A DNA stretch of 64,000 nt, taken from NCBI GenBank assembly GCA_903879705.1, contig CAIRMO010000135.1, positions 1 to 64,000 on the forward strand, given 5' to 3'. Both the position numbers and the translations under genes were made by a program. This document shows, in pieces, positions 1-11,069 of this stretch. The DNA comes from an uncultured Candidatus Competibacteraceae bacterium. Lineage in GTDB: Bacteria > Pseudomonadota > Gammaproteobacteria > Competibacterales > Competibacteraceae. Numbering within the stretch: position 1 is the first letter of the stretch; each line of letters starts with the position of its first letter. Below the pieces are notes generated by a model. The model worked only from the letters and a program-made list of their open reading frames with translations. It was not told where the DNA came from and ran no database searches.

Positions 1-117
1 AAACAGGGTGATGATTATTAGAATTAATTAGGCGTTTTTGAACGCTTTGGGATTCTTTTATTCTTTTTTATTGGACTATCCTAAAGCCGCTAATTGATCC
101 GCTTAAAATCAGCCTAA

Positions 118-642
118 ATACAGAGACCGGGAATTGCTGCTTTGCTGGAGTATTCACGGGTGGGGCGCAAGGGCGTGGCGACCACATGGTTTGAGAGCCG
201 TGAGACTCTGGACGAGGCGCTGCTGTTTCTGCATCCCGCCATTATTGAAGCTGGAGCCACGATTCAGATTGACGGGGAATGGCCGCGCCTGTACGCCAAT
301 CGGGATGAACTGACCCGGCTGTTTCAGAACCTGATCGGTAATGCGGTGAAATATCGGGCGGCGGGGCAAGCGCCGGAGCTGGCGATCGTGGCCGAGCGGG
401 TCGGCAACGACTGGCGGGTGGCGGTGCGGGATCACGGTATCGGCATCGCCCCTGGCCAAATCGGGCGGCTATTCCAAGTCTTCCAGCGGTTGCAGGCGCG
501 GACTAAATACGAAGGAGTCGGAGTCGGGCTGGCGCTGTGCCGCAAGATTGTCGAACACCACGGCGGGCGGATCTGGGCGGAGTCGGCGGGCGGTGGGGAG
601 GGTTGTGTGTTTACGTTTATGTTGCCAATTCAGTCGCCGTGA
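118..642 (+). pseudogene. 5'-truncated sensor histidine kinase remnant (HATPase domain)
   Basis: The reading frame keeps the end of a phytochrome-type HisKA helix (LLEYSRVGRKG) and a complete HATPase_c domain. Counting from a TTG at 142, the N box QNLIGNAVKYR is at about 62-72, G1 DHGIGI at 97-102, the F box LFQVF at 110-114 and G2 GVGVGL at 125-130. The frame is closed by a TAA at 115-117 and the AT-rich DNA before it does not encode the phosphoacceptor His helix or any sensor domain, so the product cannot autophosphorylate. It lies upstream of a response regulator and a diguanylate cyclase, so it is probably what is left of their cognate kinase. The alternative is a free-standing ATPase fragment, which I consider unlikely. 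Confidence 0.7.
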
Positions 643-1000
643 CGGCTCGTTCTATCTGGTTGCCGATCAGCCGTGTGGCCCGGTGGCAATCCTTAATGCC
701 GGCGCGGTGCTGAATCAGGTTCTGAAATGGCTGCAATCCCGTCTGCAATATTCCTATAGCCGCGAAAGCGGGTATCCCGTTTTTCAGCGGCTGACTGGAT
801 TCCCGCATTCGCGGGAATGACGGAACCCGGGAGACCTAAATGTGAAAACCTGCTGGAAATTGGTATTATTCAATCAAGATAGCCCAACACGCTAAGGAGA
901 GCGAGAACAGGGGAACGCTTCGCGTTCCGCGCTATCCCTATCCCGCCCTAAAGGGCCTGCCCTCGCGAATGCAGGGGACGGGGTTTCTCGCACAATTCTG
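643..1000. other. Intergenic region without a gene, containing a palindromic repeat
   Basis: No reading frame with recognisable protein sequence is seen. The region holds a REP-like palindrome (761-823), a short hairpin around the gaacgcttcgcgttc sequence near 914-928, and a C/G-rich stretch before the response regulator. No convincing sigma70 promoter could be picked out. Confidence 0.5.
761..823. repeat. REP-like palindromic repeat, copy 1
   Basis: It has a left part, cgcgaaagcgggtatccc, and a right part with the inverted repeat tcccgcattcgcggga ending in atgacgg. The same two-part design recurs at 33026-33085 and 38764-38835, with single palindromes at 32972-33004 and 37071-37106. Confidence 0.8.
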
Positions 1001-1453
1001 ATGAACAAGCGACCGAACCGACCTTTCGTGATCTTGCTGGTGGAAGATGAACCCGCCGATGCCTATTTAATTAAGGTGGCGTTGCGCCAAACCCGGACAC
1101 AAATCGAACTGCACTGGGTCAACGACGGCGTCGAGGGGTTCGAGTTTCTGCGCCGGGAAAGTGACGATTTCCGCGCTGTGCCACATCCCGATCTGATCCT
1201 GCTGGATTTGAATATGCCCCGCATGGATGGCAGCGAATTTCTGACCGCCATCAAGCAAGACCCTAAGCTCTGCGATATCCCGGTGATCATGCTGACCACC
1301 TCCGACGTGGAGCGTGACGTGCTGATGTCCTACCAGTTGGGTGCCGCCGGCTATATCGTCAAACCGATAGAGCTTGCGGAACTGGCCGCTGCCGTGAAAG
1401 GCCTGGAAAACTACTGGTTTGGTGTGGTGCGGCTGCCGGAGATCGGGCGGTGA
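1001..1453 (+). CDS. CheY-like response regulator, Rcp1 type
   Basis: A single receiver domain of 150 aa with no output domain. The acidic pocket is VEDEP (residues 14-18), the phosphoacceptor is Asp69 in LILLDLNMP, the switch residues are T99/T100 and the conserved Lys is K121 in VKP. The insertion-rich form (NDGVEGFEFLRRE) resembles the regulators paired with bacteriophytochrome-like kinases (Rcp1 family). The kinase upstream is truncated, so this protein now needs another phosphodonor. The stop codon overlaps the GTG start of the diguanylate cyclase by 4 nt, which indicates translational coupling and a role in c-di-GMP signalling. Confidence 0.85.
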   Translation: MNKRPNRPFVILLVEDEPADAYLIKVALRQTRTQIELHWVNDGVEGFEFLRRESDDFRAVPHPDLILLDLNMPRMDGSEFLTAIKQDPKLCDIPVIMLTTSDVERDVLMSYQLGAAGYIVKPIELAELAAAVKGLENYWFGVVRLPEIGR

Positions 1454-3567
1454 ATAGCGGTGGACAACCACGCATCCTGCTGGTGGAGGACGATCCCGGC
1501 GATGCCGGACTGGTTCGGGTCTACCTGCGACGAGCGGGGATCACCAATGGCGATTCAGATCGGCTGATGTGGGTTACGACCTTGGCCGAGGCCTTGGAGC
1601 AGGCGCAGCACTTCAAGCCTGACATGGTGTTGCTGGATTTGTCCCTGCCGGACTCGGTGGGCTTGCCGACGATGAGCGCACTGCGGGCGGCGTTGCCCAA
1701 TGCGCCGATCGTGGTGCTGACGGGCCGCAATGACCCCGACTTTGCCTTGCAAGCCCTGGAAGGTGGCGCTCAGGATTATCTGGTCAAGGGCGAATTTGAT
1801 CACGATATGCTCAGTCGTACCGTCCGCTATGCCTTGGCGCGGGGCCAGTTGGAGTCGCAGTTGCGGCTATTGGATGCCGCGCTCAATGCGGCGGCCAACA
1901 GCATCATCATCACCGACCCCGAGGCCCGCATCGAGTGGGCGAATCCGGCTTTTGCCCAATTGACCGGCTACCCCCTCGACGAGGTACTCGGCCGCCTGCC
2001 GCAGGAACTGATCAAGTCTGGACGAACTCCGCCGGGGCTGTATCAATCGCTGTGGCAAACCATCCGCGCCGGTCACGTCTGGCATGGCGAAATAAACAAT
2101 CGGCGCAAGGACGGCAGTTTTTATTATGAAGATCTGACTATTACACCGGTAACGGATACCCAGGGCGCTATTCAGCATTTCGTGGCGATCAAACAGGACA
2201 TCAGCGAACGCAAGCAGGTGGAACTGGCGTTGCGCGAGAGCGAACAACGCTGGTATCTGGCACTGGATGGCGCCGGTCAAGGGGTCTGGGACTGGAACAT
2301 CGTCACCCACGAGGTGTTTTTTTCCCCGCAGTGGAAAGCCATGCTCGGTTACGACGAGCAGGACATCGGCAATACCATTCGTGAATGGGAAGCCCGGTTG
2401 CATCCCGACGATTGGGCGAACTGTTATCGGAATTTGCAGCGCCATTTTTCCGGCGAGACTCTGACGTATCGCGACGAACACCGGGTGCTGTGCAAGGATG
2501 GCAGTTACAAGTGGGTGCTTGATCAAGGCATGGTGTTTGGGTGGACTGCGGATCATCAACCGTTGCGGATGGTGGGCACACACACCGACATTAGCAAGCG
2601 TAAACAGGCCGACGAACAGATGCGGTTGTTGGCCGGGGTGTTCGCCAACACCCATGAAAGCATCATCATCACCACCGTCGATGGCTTGATTCTGGACGTG
2701 AATCCAGCATTTTGCGAAATGACCGGCTACGCCCGCGGGGAGTTGTTGGGGAAAAACTTCCGCCATTCGACCGGATTGATGGCCGGCTATGCTCCCGATA
2801 ATGCGCTGGATCAGAACCAGGAACTCAGGCCCAGTTTGCGCCGCCCGGAGTTTGATGCGGCGCTGTGGGAGGCCATGGCGCAGAACGGTTACTGGAAAGG
2901 GGAAGTGTGGAACCGGCATAAGAATGGCGCGATTTATCCGGCGCTGCTGACCCTGTCCGCCGTCCGGGATGATCAAGGGCTGGTGCGGCAATACATTGGC
3001 ATCGCCGCCGACATCAGCGTGTCCAAGCGGCACCAGCGCGAATTGGAGCGGATGGCCCATTACGACGCGCTGACCGGCCTGCCCAACCGGCTGTTGCTGG
3101 CGGATCGGATGCGGCAGGCCATTGCTCAGGCCCAGCGCAGCGGCAAACTGCTGGCGGTCGGTTATCTGGACCTGGATGGATTCAAACCGGTCAATGATCA
3201 GTACGGCCACGAAGCCGGTGACCAATTGTTGATCGAGATCGCCCGGCGTCTGGAAAAAGCCGTCCGCGTGATGGACACGGTCGCCCGGCTGGGCGGCGAT
3301 GAATTTGTGGTGCTGTTGCTGGAACTGACGCAGGTCGGGGAGTGCGAGCGGGTGCTGGCACGGATTCTCGACAGTCTGCAAGCACCGGTCTGTCTGGGCG
3401 CGGAAACGGTCACGGTGGGTGCCAGCATCGGCGTTTGCCTCTATCCGGGGTCGTGCAACGACGACCCGGACGGGTTGTTACGCTACGCCGATCAGGCCAT
3501 GTATCAAGTCAAGCAGAGCGGCAAGAACCGGTATTGCTTCTGGGATGCCAAAAGTCTTCAACTTTAA
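1450..3567 (+). CDS. Diguanylate cyclase with receiver and three PAS domains
   Basis: A 705-aa hybrid signalling protein. An N-terminal receiver (phosphoacceptor Asp63 in LLDLSLPDS) is followed by three PAS/PAC modules at about 140-255, 262-385 and 390-525, then a GGDEF domain at about 535-700. The active-site motif GGDEF is intact at 615-619, and an inhibitory I-site RVMD lies five residues before it (606-609), so product inhibition by c-di-GMP is expected. There is no EAL domain and no membrane segment, so it is likely a cytoplasmic c-di-GMP synthase regulated by phosphorylation and small ligands or redox state. It starts with GTG inside the end of the preceding regulator gene. Confidence 0.9.
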   Translation: MNSGGQPRILLVEDDPGDAGLVRVYLRRAGITNGDSDRLMWVTTLAEALEQAQHFKPDMVLLDLSLPDSVGLPTMSALRAALPNAPIVVLTGRNDPDFALQALEGGAQDYLVKGEFDHDMLSRTVRYALARGQLESQLRLLDAALNAAANSIIITDPEARIEWANPAFAQLTGYPLDEVLGRLPQELIKSGRTPPGLYQSLWQTIRAGHVWHGEINNRRKDGSFYYEDLTITPVTDTQGAIQHFVAIKQDISERKQVELALRESEQRWYLALDGAGQGVWDWNIVTHEVFFSPQWKAMLGYDEQDIGNTIREWEARLHPDDWANCYRNLQRHFSGETLTYRDEHRVLCKDGSYKWVLDQGMVFGWTADHQPLRMVGTHTDISKRKQADEQMRLLAGVFANTHESIIITTVDGLILDVNPAFCEMTGYARGELLGKNFRHSTGLMAGYAPDNALDQNQELRPSLRRPEFDAALWEAMAQNGYWKGEVWNRHKNGAIYPALLTLSAVRDDQGLVRQYIGIAADISVSKRHQRELERMAHYDALTGLPNRLLLADRMRQAIAQAQRSGKLLAVGYLDLDGFKPVNDQYGHEAGDQLLIEIARRLEKAVRVMDTVARLGGDEFVVLLLELTQVGECERVLARILDSLQAPVCLGAETVTVGASIGVCLYPGSCNDDPDGLLRYADQAMYQVKQSGKNRYCFWDAKSLQL

Positions 3568-3596
3568 TCTTTCCGTGTTATTCCGTGGCGGAGAGT

Positions 3597-5318
3597 TTAA
3601 AAATGGCCCGCCGCTTCAACATGCTTCACCAGCAATTGCAACCGCCGGCTATCCCGCCATTCATTGACGTCCAGTTGATAGGCCAACCGGGCGCGGGGCG
3701 GACAAGGTTCAGCGCAGTTGAACACGACCGCTTCCACTGCCCCTTTCATGCCGGGCAACTGCACGCCCAACTTGAGATGTTTGCCCCCGCCCATCGGCTT
3801 TTGCGAAACCACCTCGAACACATTATCGAATAGCGGTTCCGGAAATCCCTGCCCCCACGGCCCGCCAGCCCGCAACTGCTCGGCCGTCTCCAGCGCAATT
3901 TCTGCAACAGTCAACTCGCCATCGCTCCACAAGCAACCGTGCAAATCTTCTTCGCGCAGAATCCGACGGGCTTCGGCGTCGAATGCGGCCCGAAACGCCT
4001 CCAGATGGGCTGCTGGCAGACTCAGACCGGCGGCGAAAGCATGACCGCCAAAGCGGGTGATCAACCCCGGTTGCTGGGCGAAGATGGTCGCCAGCGCATC
4101 GCGGATGTGGAATCCCGCGATTGATCGCGCCGAACCGCGTAATTGCCCTGCCGCGTTGTCTGGCGCAAAGGCAATCACCGGCCGGTGCGCCTGTTCCTTC
4201 AGCCGCCCGGCGACAATGCCCACCACTCCCGGATGCCAGTCGGGATCAAACAGACAGAGTCCGAACGGCAGTTCGCTCCCGGTCACCGGCAGCCGCGCCA
4301 GTCCGGCCAGTGCCTGATCCTGCATATCGGCTTCGATGGTTTTGCGTTCGCGGTTGAGATCATCGAGTTGTTGCGCCAGTTGCCGGGCCTGCCCCAAGTC
4401 GTCGCACAACAGACAGTCGATGCTCAGGCTCATATCGTCCAGTCGCCCGGCGGCGTTGATCCGGGGGCCAAGTTGAAAAGCCAGATCGGTCGCAGTGACA
4501 CGCGCTGCCGGCCGTTTGGCGATCTCCAGCAGGGCCAGAATTCCGGGTACGCACCGCCCGGCGCGGATCCGCTGCAAGCCCTGCTCGACCAGAATGCGGT
4601 TGGTGTAGTCCAGCATCACCACATCGGCCACCGTGCCCAGCGCCGCCAGATCGAGAAATTGCGCCAGGTTCGGTTCGGGCAGCCCTTGCCCAGCGAACCA
4701 GCCGACCTCCCGCAACCGGGTGCGCAATGCCGTCAGCACATGGAAAATCACCCCGACCCCGGCCAGATGCTTGCTCGGAAACAGGTCGCCGGGCTGGTTG
4801 GGATTGACCAGCGCATCCGCCGCCGGCAAGGTCAGCCCCGGCAGATGATGATCGGTAATCAGCACTTTCATGCCGAGCGCCTGAGCCGCCAGTACCCCCT
4901 CATGACTGGAAATGCCGTTATCGACGGTAATCAGCAGATCAGGTTGCAGCTGAGCGGCGACGGCGACAATTTCCGGGGTCAGCCCGTAACCGTGGATAAA
5001 GCGGTTGGGCACCACATAGCGCACGTCCGCCGCACCTAGCGCCCGCAACGCCCGCACCGCCAAGGCGCAACTGGTGGCGCCGTCAGCGTCGAGATCGGCC
5101 ACGATGACGATTCGCCACCGGTCACGAAACGCGGCGTGAAGCAAGTCCACCGCCTGGGCCATGTTTTTGAATACGGCAGGCGAGGTCAAGCCGCGCAACC
5201 CCCGTTCCAGTTCGCTGGCGGAGCGGATGCCGCGTGCGGCGTAAATCCGTTGCAACAGCGGCGCAACCGGCAACTCAACGGGCGGCGCGGCGGGACGGCG
5301 AATAATGACAGTAGGCAT
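3597..5318 (-). CDS. recJ: Single-stranded-DNA-specific 5'-3' exonuclease RecJ
   Basis: RecJ degrades single-stranded DNA 5' to 3' in recombination and mismatch repair. With the ATG at 5318 the protein is 573 aa, close to the usual 577, and begins MPTVIIRRPAAPPVELP, which aligns with the family start. A longer frame from 5384 exists but its extra residues overlap an unrelated GGDEF-like remnant. DHH-family metal motifs are DLDADG (75-80), DNGISSHE (133-140) and TDHHLPG (155-161), followed by DHHA1 features (GSARS, FGGHAFAAG). It is convergent with the diguanylate cyclase gene and downstream of murU. Confidence 0.95.
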   Translation of the reverse strand: MPTVIIRRPAAPPVELPVAPLLQRIYAARGIRSASELERGLRGLTSPAVFKNMAQAVDLLHAAFRDRWRIVIVADLDADGATSCALAVRALRALGAADVRYVVPNRFIHGYGLTPEIVAVAAQLQPDLLITVDNGISSHEGVLAAQALGMKVLITDHHLPGLTLPAADALVNPNQPGDLFPSKHLAGVGVIFHVLTALRTRLREVGWFAGQGLPEPNLAQFLDLAALGTVADVVMLDYTNRILVEQGLQRIRAGRCVPGILALLEIAKRPAARVTATDLAFQLGPRINAAGRLDDMSLSIDCLLCDDLGQARQLAQQLDDLNRERKTIEADMQDQALAGLARLPVTGSELPFGLCLFDPDWHPGVVGIVAGRLKEQAHRPVIAFAPDNAAGQLRGSARSIAGFHIRDALATIFAQQPGLITRFGGHAFAAGLSLPAAHLEAFRAAFDAEARRILREEDLHGCLWSDGELTVAEIALETAEQLRAGGPWGQGFPEPLFDNVFEVVSQKPMGGGKHLKLGVQLPGMKGAVEAVVFNCAEPCPPRARLAYQLDVNEWRDSRRLQLLVKHVEAAGHF

Positions 5319-5334
5319 GAGTGAAGGAGTCCAG

Positions 5335-5412
5335 GGCCGATTCGACCCGGTTGCGGCCATTTTGCCTGGCCTGGTAGATGACAATGCGGGTCTGGCGGAT
5401 CGGTAGCTCCAT
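5335..5412 (-). pseudogene. Possible GGDEF-domain C-terminal remnant
   Basis: In the short gap between murU and recJ the minus strand encodes IVIYQARQNGRNRVES, which matches the last helix of GGDEF domains (family pattern ALYxAKxxGRNRV). Nothing else of a diguanylate cyclase is present and no intact start is associated with it. Chance similarity is possible because only about 16 residues match. Confidence 0.4.
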
Positions 5413-5414
5413 CG

Positions 5415-7072
<1,658 letters not shown>

Positions 7073-7325
7073 AGCTCATTTGCTCCATCCAGGGTGTGAT
7101 TGCAGGCATCATCAATCTATGCGATGTTAAGGCAGTTTAGTGAACGCTAAAACCCTGTTTCCGTGCAGCAATGACCCTACTCGCGCCATTGAGCCACCCA
7201 ACTGAGATGTTCCCTGTGAAACCATCGTCGCCGGTCATTCCCTTAACCTCAGGGCTTTCGCTTGCTGTGATGTGGAACGGGCATTTTGCCCGTTTCAACA
7301 CGCGCTGGAAGCCCGTGCTACGCCC

Positions 7326-7350
7326 CCTTTAACCTTTAACCTTCTTCCCT
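7326..7350. repeat. Heptamer array upstream of lptD
   Basis: On the plus strand CCTTTAA (7326-7332), CCTTTAA (7333-7339) and CCTTCTT (7340-7346) follow in register. Matching arrays lie upstream of fabA (29261-29294) and the fumarase gene (38711-38744), always with CCTT on the coding strand. Confidence 0.7.
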
Positions 7351-7355
7351 TCCCC

Positions 7356-9632
7356 GTGACCGCGCATTACCGGAACCTCCTGACGGGCATCCTGTTAATC
7401 CTGTTGCCGTTCACTGGCCTCCAGGCCCAGGCCGACGGCGCACCTTCGCCCTGGGCGCAGTGCGAAGTCGACGAATTGGCGCGGGACCTCGTGCCGGTCA
7501 CGCCGAATTTGCCGCCGCCGGATCAATTGCCGATTCAGGCCGAGGCCGAACGCGCCGAGTCCTCCCCCGCTCAATCGACCCTTGAAGGCCACGTCAGCCT
7601 GGCGCGGGGCGATCAGCGACTCCGCGCTAACCGGATCACCCTGGATCGCGTGACTAACCGCGCCAAAGCCGAAAACGGCTTTACCTACAGCGACCCCCAG
7701 CAGGTGTTGCGCGGTCAACAGGCCGAGGTGGATTTGAACGCCGAAGCGGGCTGGTTCCAGGATGCGGATTATTACTTGCCGCAGCGCAACGCCCAAGGTT
7801 TCGCCAAGGAAGTCCAGGTCAACCGCGCCGATCAGCACAGCCGGCTCAAGGAGGCCACTTACTCCACCTGCACCCGCGGCAAGGAGGTGTGGAAGTTGCG
7901 GGCTGACGAAATCAACCTGAACCAAGCGGAGGGGCGCGGGACGGCCCACGACATGGTGCTGGAGATCAAGGACACGCCGGTGTTCTATTTCCCTTATCTG
8001 TCGTTTCCGATCACTGACGCCCGGCAGTCGGGATTCCTGTTCCCGCGCCAAGGTTATGACAGCCAAACCGGTTTTGACCTGACCGTGCCCTATTACTGGA
8101 ACATTGCGCCCAATCAGGACATGACGATCGCCCCGCGCCTGATGACCGAACGCGGGATGCTGTTTGGCGTGGAATACCGTTATCTCACCCCCAACCGGCG
8201 CGGACTGGCTGGCTTCGAGTACATCCCGGATGATCGCCGCTATGAAGGCGCACGCGGGTCGATCAAGCTCAGCGACCGTGCGGCACCGCTGCCGGATTTT
8301 TACACCGACCTGCGCTATGAATACGTCTCCGATGACAGCTATATCAAGGATCTGAGCAACAATCTGGAGTTTCTAACGCCGAACTATCTGGAGCGGCATT
8401 TCGACGCCCGCTACTACGGCGACGGTTGGCAGGCGTTGGCGCGCGTGCAGGGGTTCCAGGTTCTCGATACCGCATTGTTTACCTTGACCGGTAACCCTTA
8501 CGAGCGCCTGCCGCAACTGCTGTTCAGCGGGGCCTGGCCGTCCGGCTCCGGCGGGTTGAGTTATCAGCTTTATGGCGAGATGGTCAATTTCCAGCAATCG
8601 GGCGTAGTGACCGGTCTGCGACTGGATTTATGGCCGACCGTGGGTTGGGCGTTGGAACAGCCGTGGGGCTATCTTAAACCGCAGGCCGGGTTTCGCTACA
8701 CCGGGTACCAGCTCGACAATACTGCGCCCGATGCCAACGCCGCGCCGGCCCGTTCCCTGCCAGTGCTGAGTCTGGACAGCGGCTTGATTTTCGACCGGCC
8801 GTTGCAAGCTGACTGGCTGGGTCTCGCCGTCGGGACGCAAACCCTGGAGCCGCGTCTGTTCTATCTATACGTTCCCTACCGCGATCAAAATGAGATTCCG
8901 CTGTTCGACAGCAGCGTCATGGATCGAGACCTGGACTGGCTATTCCGTAAAAACCGCTTCACCGGGACCGACCGGATGGGCGATGCCAGCCAGTTGACCG
9001 CGGCGTTGACCACCCGTTTGATCGACAGGCCGAGCGGCCGTGAACGGCTGCGGGTCAGCATGGGTCAGATCGAGTATTTCGCGGATCGCCGGGTCAACCT
9101 GTATCCCATCGAGCCGCCCCAGACTTCGGATAACTCCGGGTTGATCGCGCAAGGGCTGGTTAACCTGTCATCCCGTTGGACGGTGCAGGGCGGCGTCCAG
9201 ATGGAACCGGCTCGCAGCACGGTGCAGCGCAGTGGATTTGATCTGCGCTACTACGCCGACTCCCGACAATTGATCAACCTGTCCTATCTGCTGGATCGTG
9301 ACCCGCAAGGACTACGCAGTCTGGGCGATCAAATCCACTCGGTGGACGTATCACTGGCTTGGCCGGTGGCGAACCAATGGCGAGTAATGGCCCGCTGGAA
9401 TCAGGCGCTCAATCTCAGCCGCAATCTGGAAACCCTGGCTGGACTGGAATACGAAGACTGCTGCTGGGCGGTGCGGGCGGTGGCCCGGCAATACCGCGAC
9501 AGCCCGCAGGAAGTCGATGCCCAGACTGGCTTTTACCTCGAACTGGAATTGAAAGGGCTGTCCCGTTTAGGCAGCAGCCTGGAAAATCAGCTCCAAAGCT
9601 CTATTCTCGGTTATCAACCGATCCGCTATTAG
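7356..9632 (+). CDS. lptD: LPS-assembly outer-membrane protein LptD
   Basis: LptD, with LptE, inserts lipopolysaccharide into the outer leaflet of the outer membrane. The GTG at 7356 leaves a compact signal peptide (RNLLTGILLILLPFTGLQAQA); an upstream in-frame start at 7272 would add 28 residues and looks less natural. An OstA-like periplasmic domain precedes a long beta-barrel. The Cys pattern needed for the two long-range disulfides is present: one Cys near the mature N-terminus (CEVDEL), one at STCTRGKE, and the CC pair in DCCWAVRAV near the C-terminus. It is followed directly by surA, the chaperone needed for LptD folding. Confidence 0.94.
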   Translation: MTAHYRNLLTGILLILLPFTGLQAQADGAPSPWAQCEVDELARDLVPVTPNLPPPDQLPIQAEAERAESSPAQSTLEGHVSLARGDQRLRANRITLDRVTNRAKAENGFTYSDPQQVLRGQQAEVDLNAEAGWFQDADYYLPQRNAQGFAKEVQVNRADQHSRLKEATYSTCTRGKEVWKLRADEINLNQAEGRGTAHDMVLEIKDTPVFYFPYLSFPITDARQSGFLFPRQGYDSQTGFDLTVPYYWNIAPNQDMTIAPRLMTERGMLFGVEYRYLTPNRRGLAGFEYIPDDRRYEGARGSIKLSDRAAPLPDFYTDLRYEYVSDDSYIKDLSNNLEFLTPNYLERHFDARYYGDGWQALARVQGFQVLDTALFTLTGNPYERLPQLLFSGAWPSGSGGLSYQLYGEMVNFQQSGVVTGLRLDLWPTVGWALEQPWGYLKPQAGFRYTGYQLDNTAPDANAAPARSLPVLSLDSGLIFDRPLQADWLGLAVGTQTLEPRLFYLYVPYRDQNEIPLFDSSVMDRDLDWLFRKNRFTGTDRMGDASQLTAALTTRLIDRPSGRERLRVSMGQIEYFADRRVNLYPIEPPQTSDNSGLIAQGLVNLSSRWTVQGGVQMEPARSTVQRSGFDLRYYADSRQLINLSYLLDRDPQGLRSLGDQIHSVDVSLAWPVANQWRVMARWNQALNLSRNLETLAGLEYEDCCWAVRAVARQYRDSPQEVDAQTGFYLELELKGLSRLGSSLENQLQSSILGYQPIRY

Positions 9633-9644
9633 GTGCCGACTTCC

Positions 9645-11069
9645 ATGATCCGCATGAATAAATTGTTGCTGTTGCCCCTGCTGCTGTTGTTGCTGACCGG
9701 TCCCGGTCGGGCGGAAATGGCGTTCGGCCCCGGCCCTGAAGCCGCCGGCAGCACCCTGGACGCCATCGTGGCCGTGGTCAACGATGACGTGATTACCCGT
9801 CGGGAACTGGATGTGGCGGTGGCACAAATCGAGCGCCAGTTGCAGCAGAAGAAGGTGCCGATTCCACCCCGGCCCGTGATGGAGCGCCAAGTGCTGGAAC
9901 GCTTGATCCTGATCCAACTGCAAGTTCGCGCTGCCGAGCGCAACGGGATCAGCGTGGACGACGCCACGCTGAATGCGGCGATGGACACGCTGGCTCAGCG
10001 CAACAAGATGACGCTGACCCAACTGCGCCAGATGATTGAAAAAGATGGGGTCAGCTTCGCCCAGTTTCGAGACGACATTCGCCGGGAATTGCTGAGCGCC
10101 CGGCTGCGGCAGAAACTGGTAGACAGCCAAATTCAGGTCTCCGAGCAGGACGTGGCGAGTCTGCAAGCACAGATGGCGGGGGGGGAGAGCGCCGGCGGTG
10201 GCGGCAACGGTGCCGGCGGTGGGCGTGAGTACCACATTGCCCAGATTCTGATCGCGGTGCCGGAAAATGCCTCACCGGCGCAGATTGATGCGGCAAAGCG
10301 CAAGGCCGGCGAGGTACTGGCGCAATTGCGCAAGGGCGTCGATTTCCGGCAACTGGCGGTCAGCGCCTCGTCTGGACGACAGGCGCTGGAGGGTGGCGAT
10401 CTCGGCTGGCGCAGCGCGGATCAATTACCCACCTTGTTTGCTGAGACCGTGCCAAAACTGCGGCCCGGTCAGTTCAGCGAATTGATGCGCAGCCCCAGCG
10501 GCTTCCACATCGTCAAACTGCTGGAAATCCGGGGCGGTGGCCCGACACCGGCCTCTGCGCCGGCGGTCGATAAAAACGCGCTGGTCACGCAGACCCACGC
10601 CCGGCACATTCTGCTGCGCGCTTCTCCAAAATTAACCGACGACGAGGCCCGCCAGAAGCTGACGCAATTACGCACCCAGATCGAGAGCGGCCAGGATTTC
10701 GCGGCGCTGGCCCGGGCGCATTCCGATGACAAAAATTCGGCGGCAAAGGGCGGCGATCTGGGGTGGGTGATGCCAGGAACGGTGGTCCCGCAGTTCGAGC
10801 AGGTGATGATGCAGTTGCAGCCCAACCAGATGAGTCAGCCGTTTCAGACCCCGTTCGGTTGGCATATCGTCCAGGTGCTGGAGCGCCGCGAAGCTCCTGC
10901 GCCGCCCGAAGCGGAACACGCCCGGGTTCGCGAGGGATTGATGCGGCGGCGGGCCGATGAGGAATGGGAACAGGCGCTGCGCCGGTTGCGCGATGAGGCG
11001 TATATCGAGGTTCGTCTGGCACCGCTTCCCGCCTCGCCGGTCGAGGCGGCGGCGACTCAAACGCCATGA
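9645..11069 (+). CDS. surA: Periplasmic peptidyl-prolyl isomerase and chaperone SurA
   Basis: A 474-aa chaperone for outer-membrane proteins. A signal peptide (MIRMNKLLLLPLLLLLLTG...) precedes a SurA N-terminal domain (LDAIVAVVNDDVITRRELD) and two parvulin-type domains at roughly 200-300 (start YHIAQILIAVP) and 315-420 (start THARHILLRASP), each ending in FGWHIV or SGFHIV motifs. The start could be 9645 or 9654. It lies 12 nt after lptD and overlaps rsmA by 4 nt. pdxA, often found between surA and rsmA, is absent. Confidence 0.94.
   Translation: MIRMNKLLLLPLLLLLLTGPGRAEMAFGPGPEAAGSTLDAIVAVVNDDVITRRELDVAVAQIERQLQQKKVPIPPRPVMERQVLERLILIQLQVRAAERNGISVDDATLNAAMDTLAQRNKMTLTQLRQMIEKDGVSFAQFRDDIRRELLSARLRQKLVDSQIQVSEQDVASLQAQMAGGESAGGGGNGAGGGREYHIAQILIAVPENASPAQIDAAKRKAGEVLAQLRKGVDFRQLAVSASSGRQALEGGDLGWRSADQLPTLFAETVPKLRPGQFSELMRSPSGFHIVKLLEIRGGGPTPASAPAVDKNALVTQTHARHILLRASPKLTDDEARQKLTQLRTQIESGQDFAALARAHSDDKNSAAKGGDLGWVMPGTVVPQFEQVMMQLQPNQMSQPFQTPFGWHIVQVLERREAPAPPEAEHARVREGLMRRRADEEWEQALRRLRDEAYIEVRLAPLPASPVEAAATQTP

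Noticed and set aside
1867-3381. Long open frame (504 codons) opposite the diguanylate cyclase
   Set aside because: The composition (Gln, His, Pro and Arg rich) and lack of any family motif show it is an antisense shadow of a GC-rich gene.
5319-5384. N-terminal extension of RecJ to a start at 5384
   Set aside because: Family alignment begins at MPTVIIRRP (5318), and the extra codons overlap a GGDEF-like remnant in another frame.
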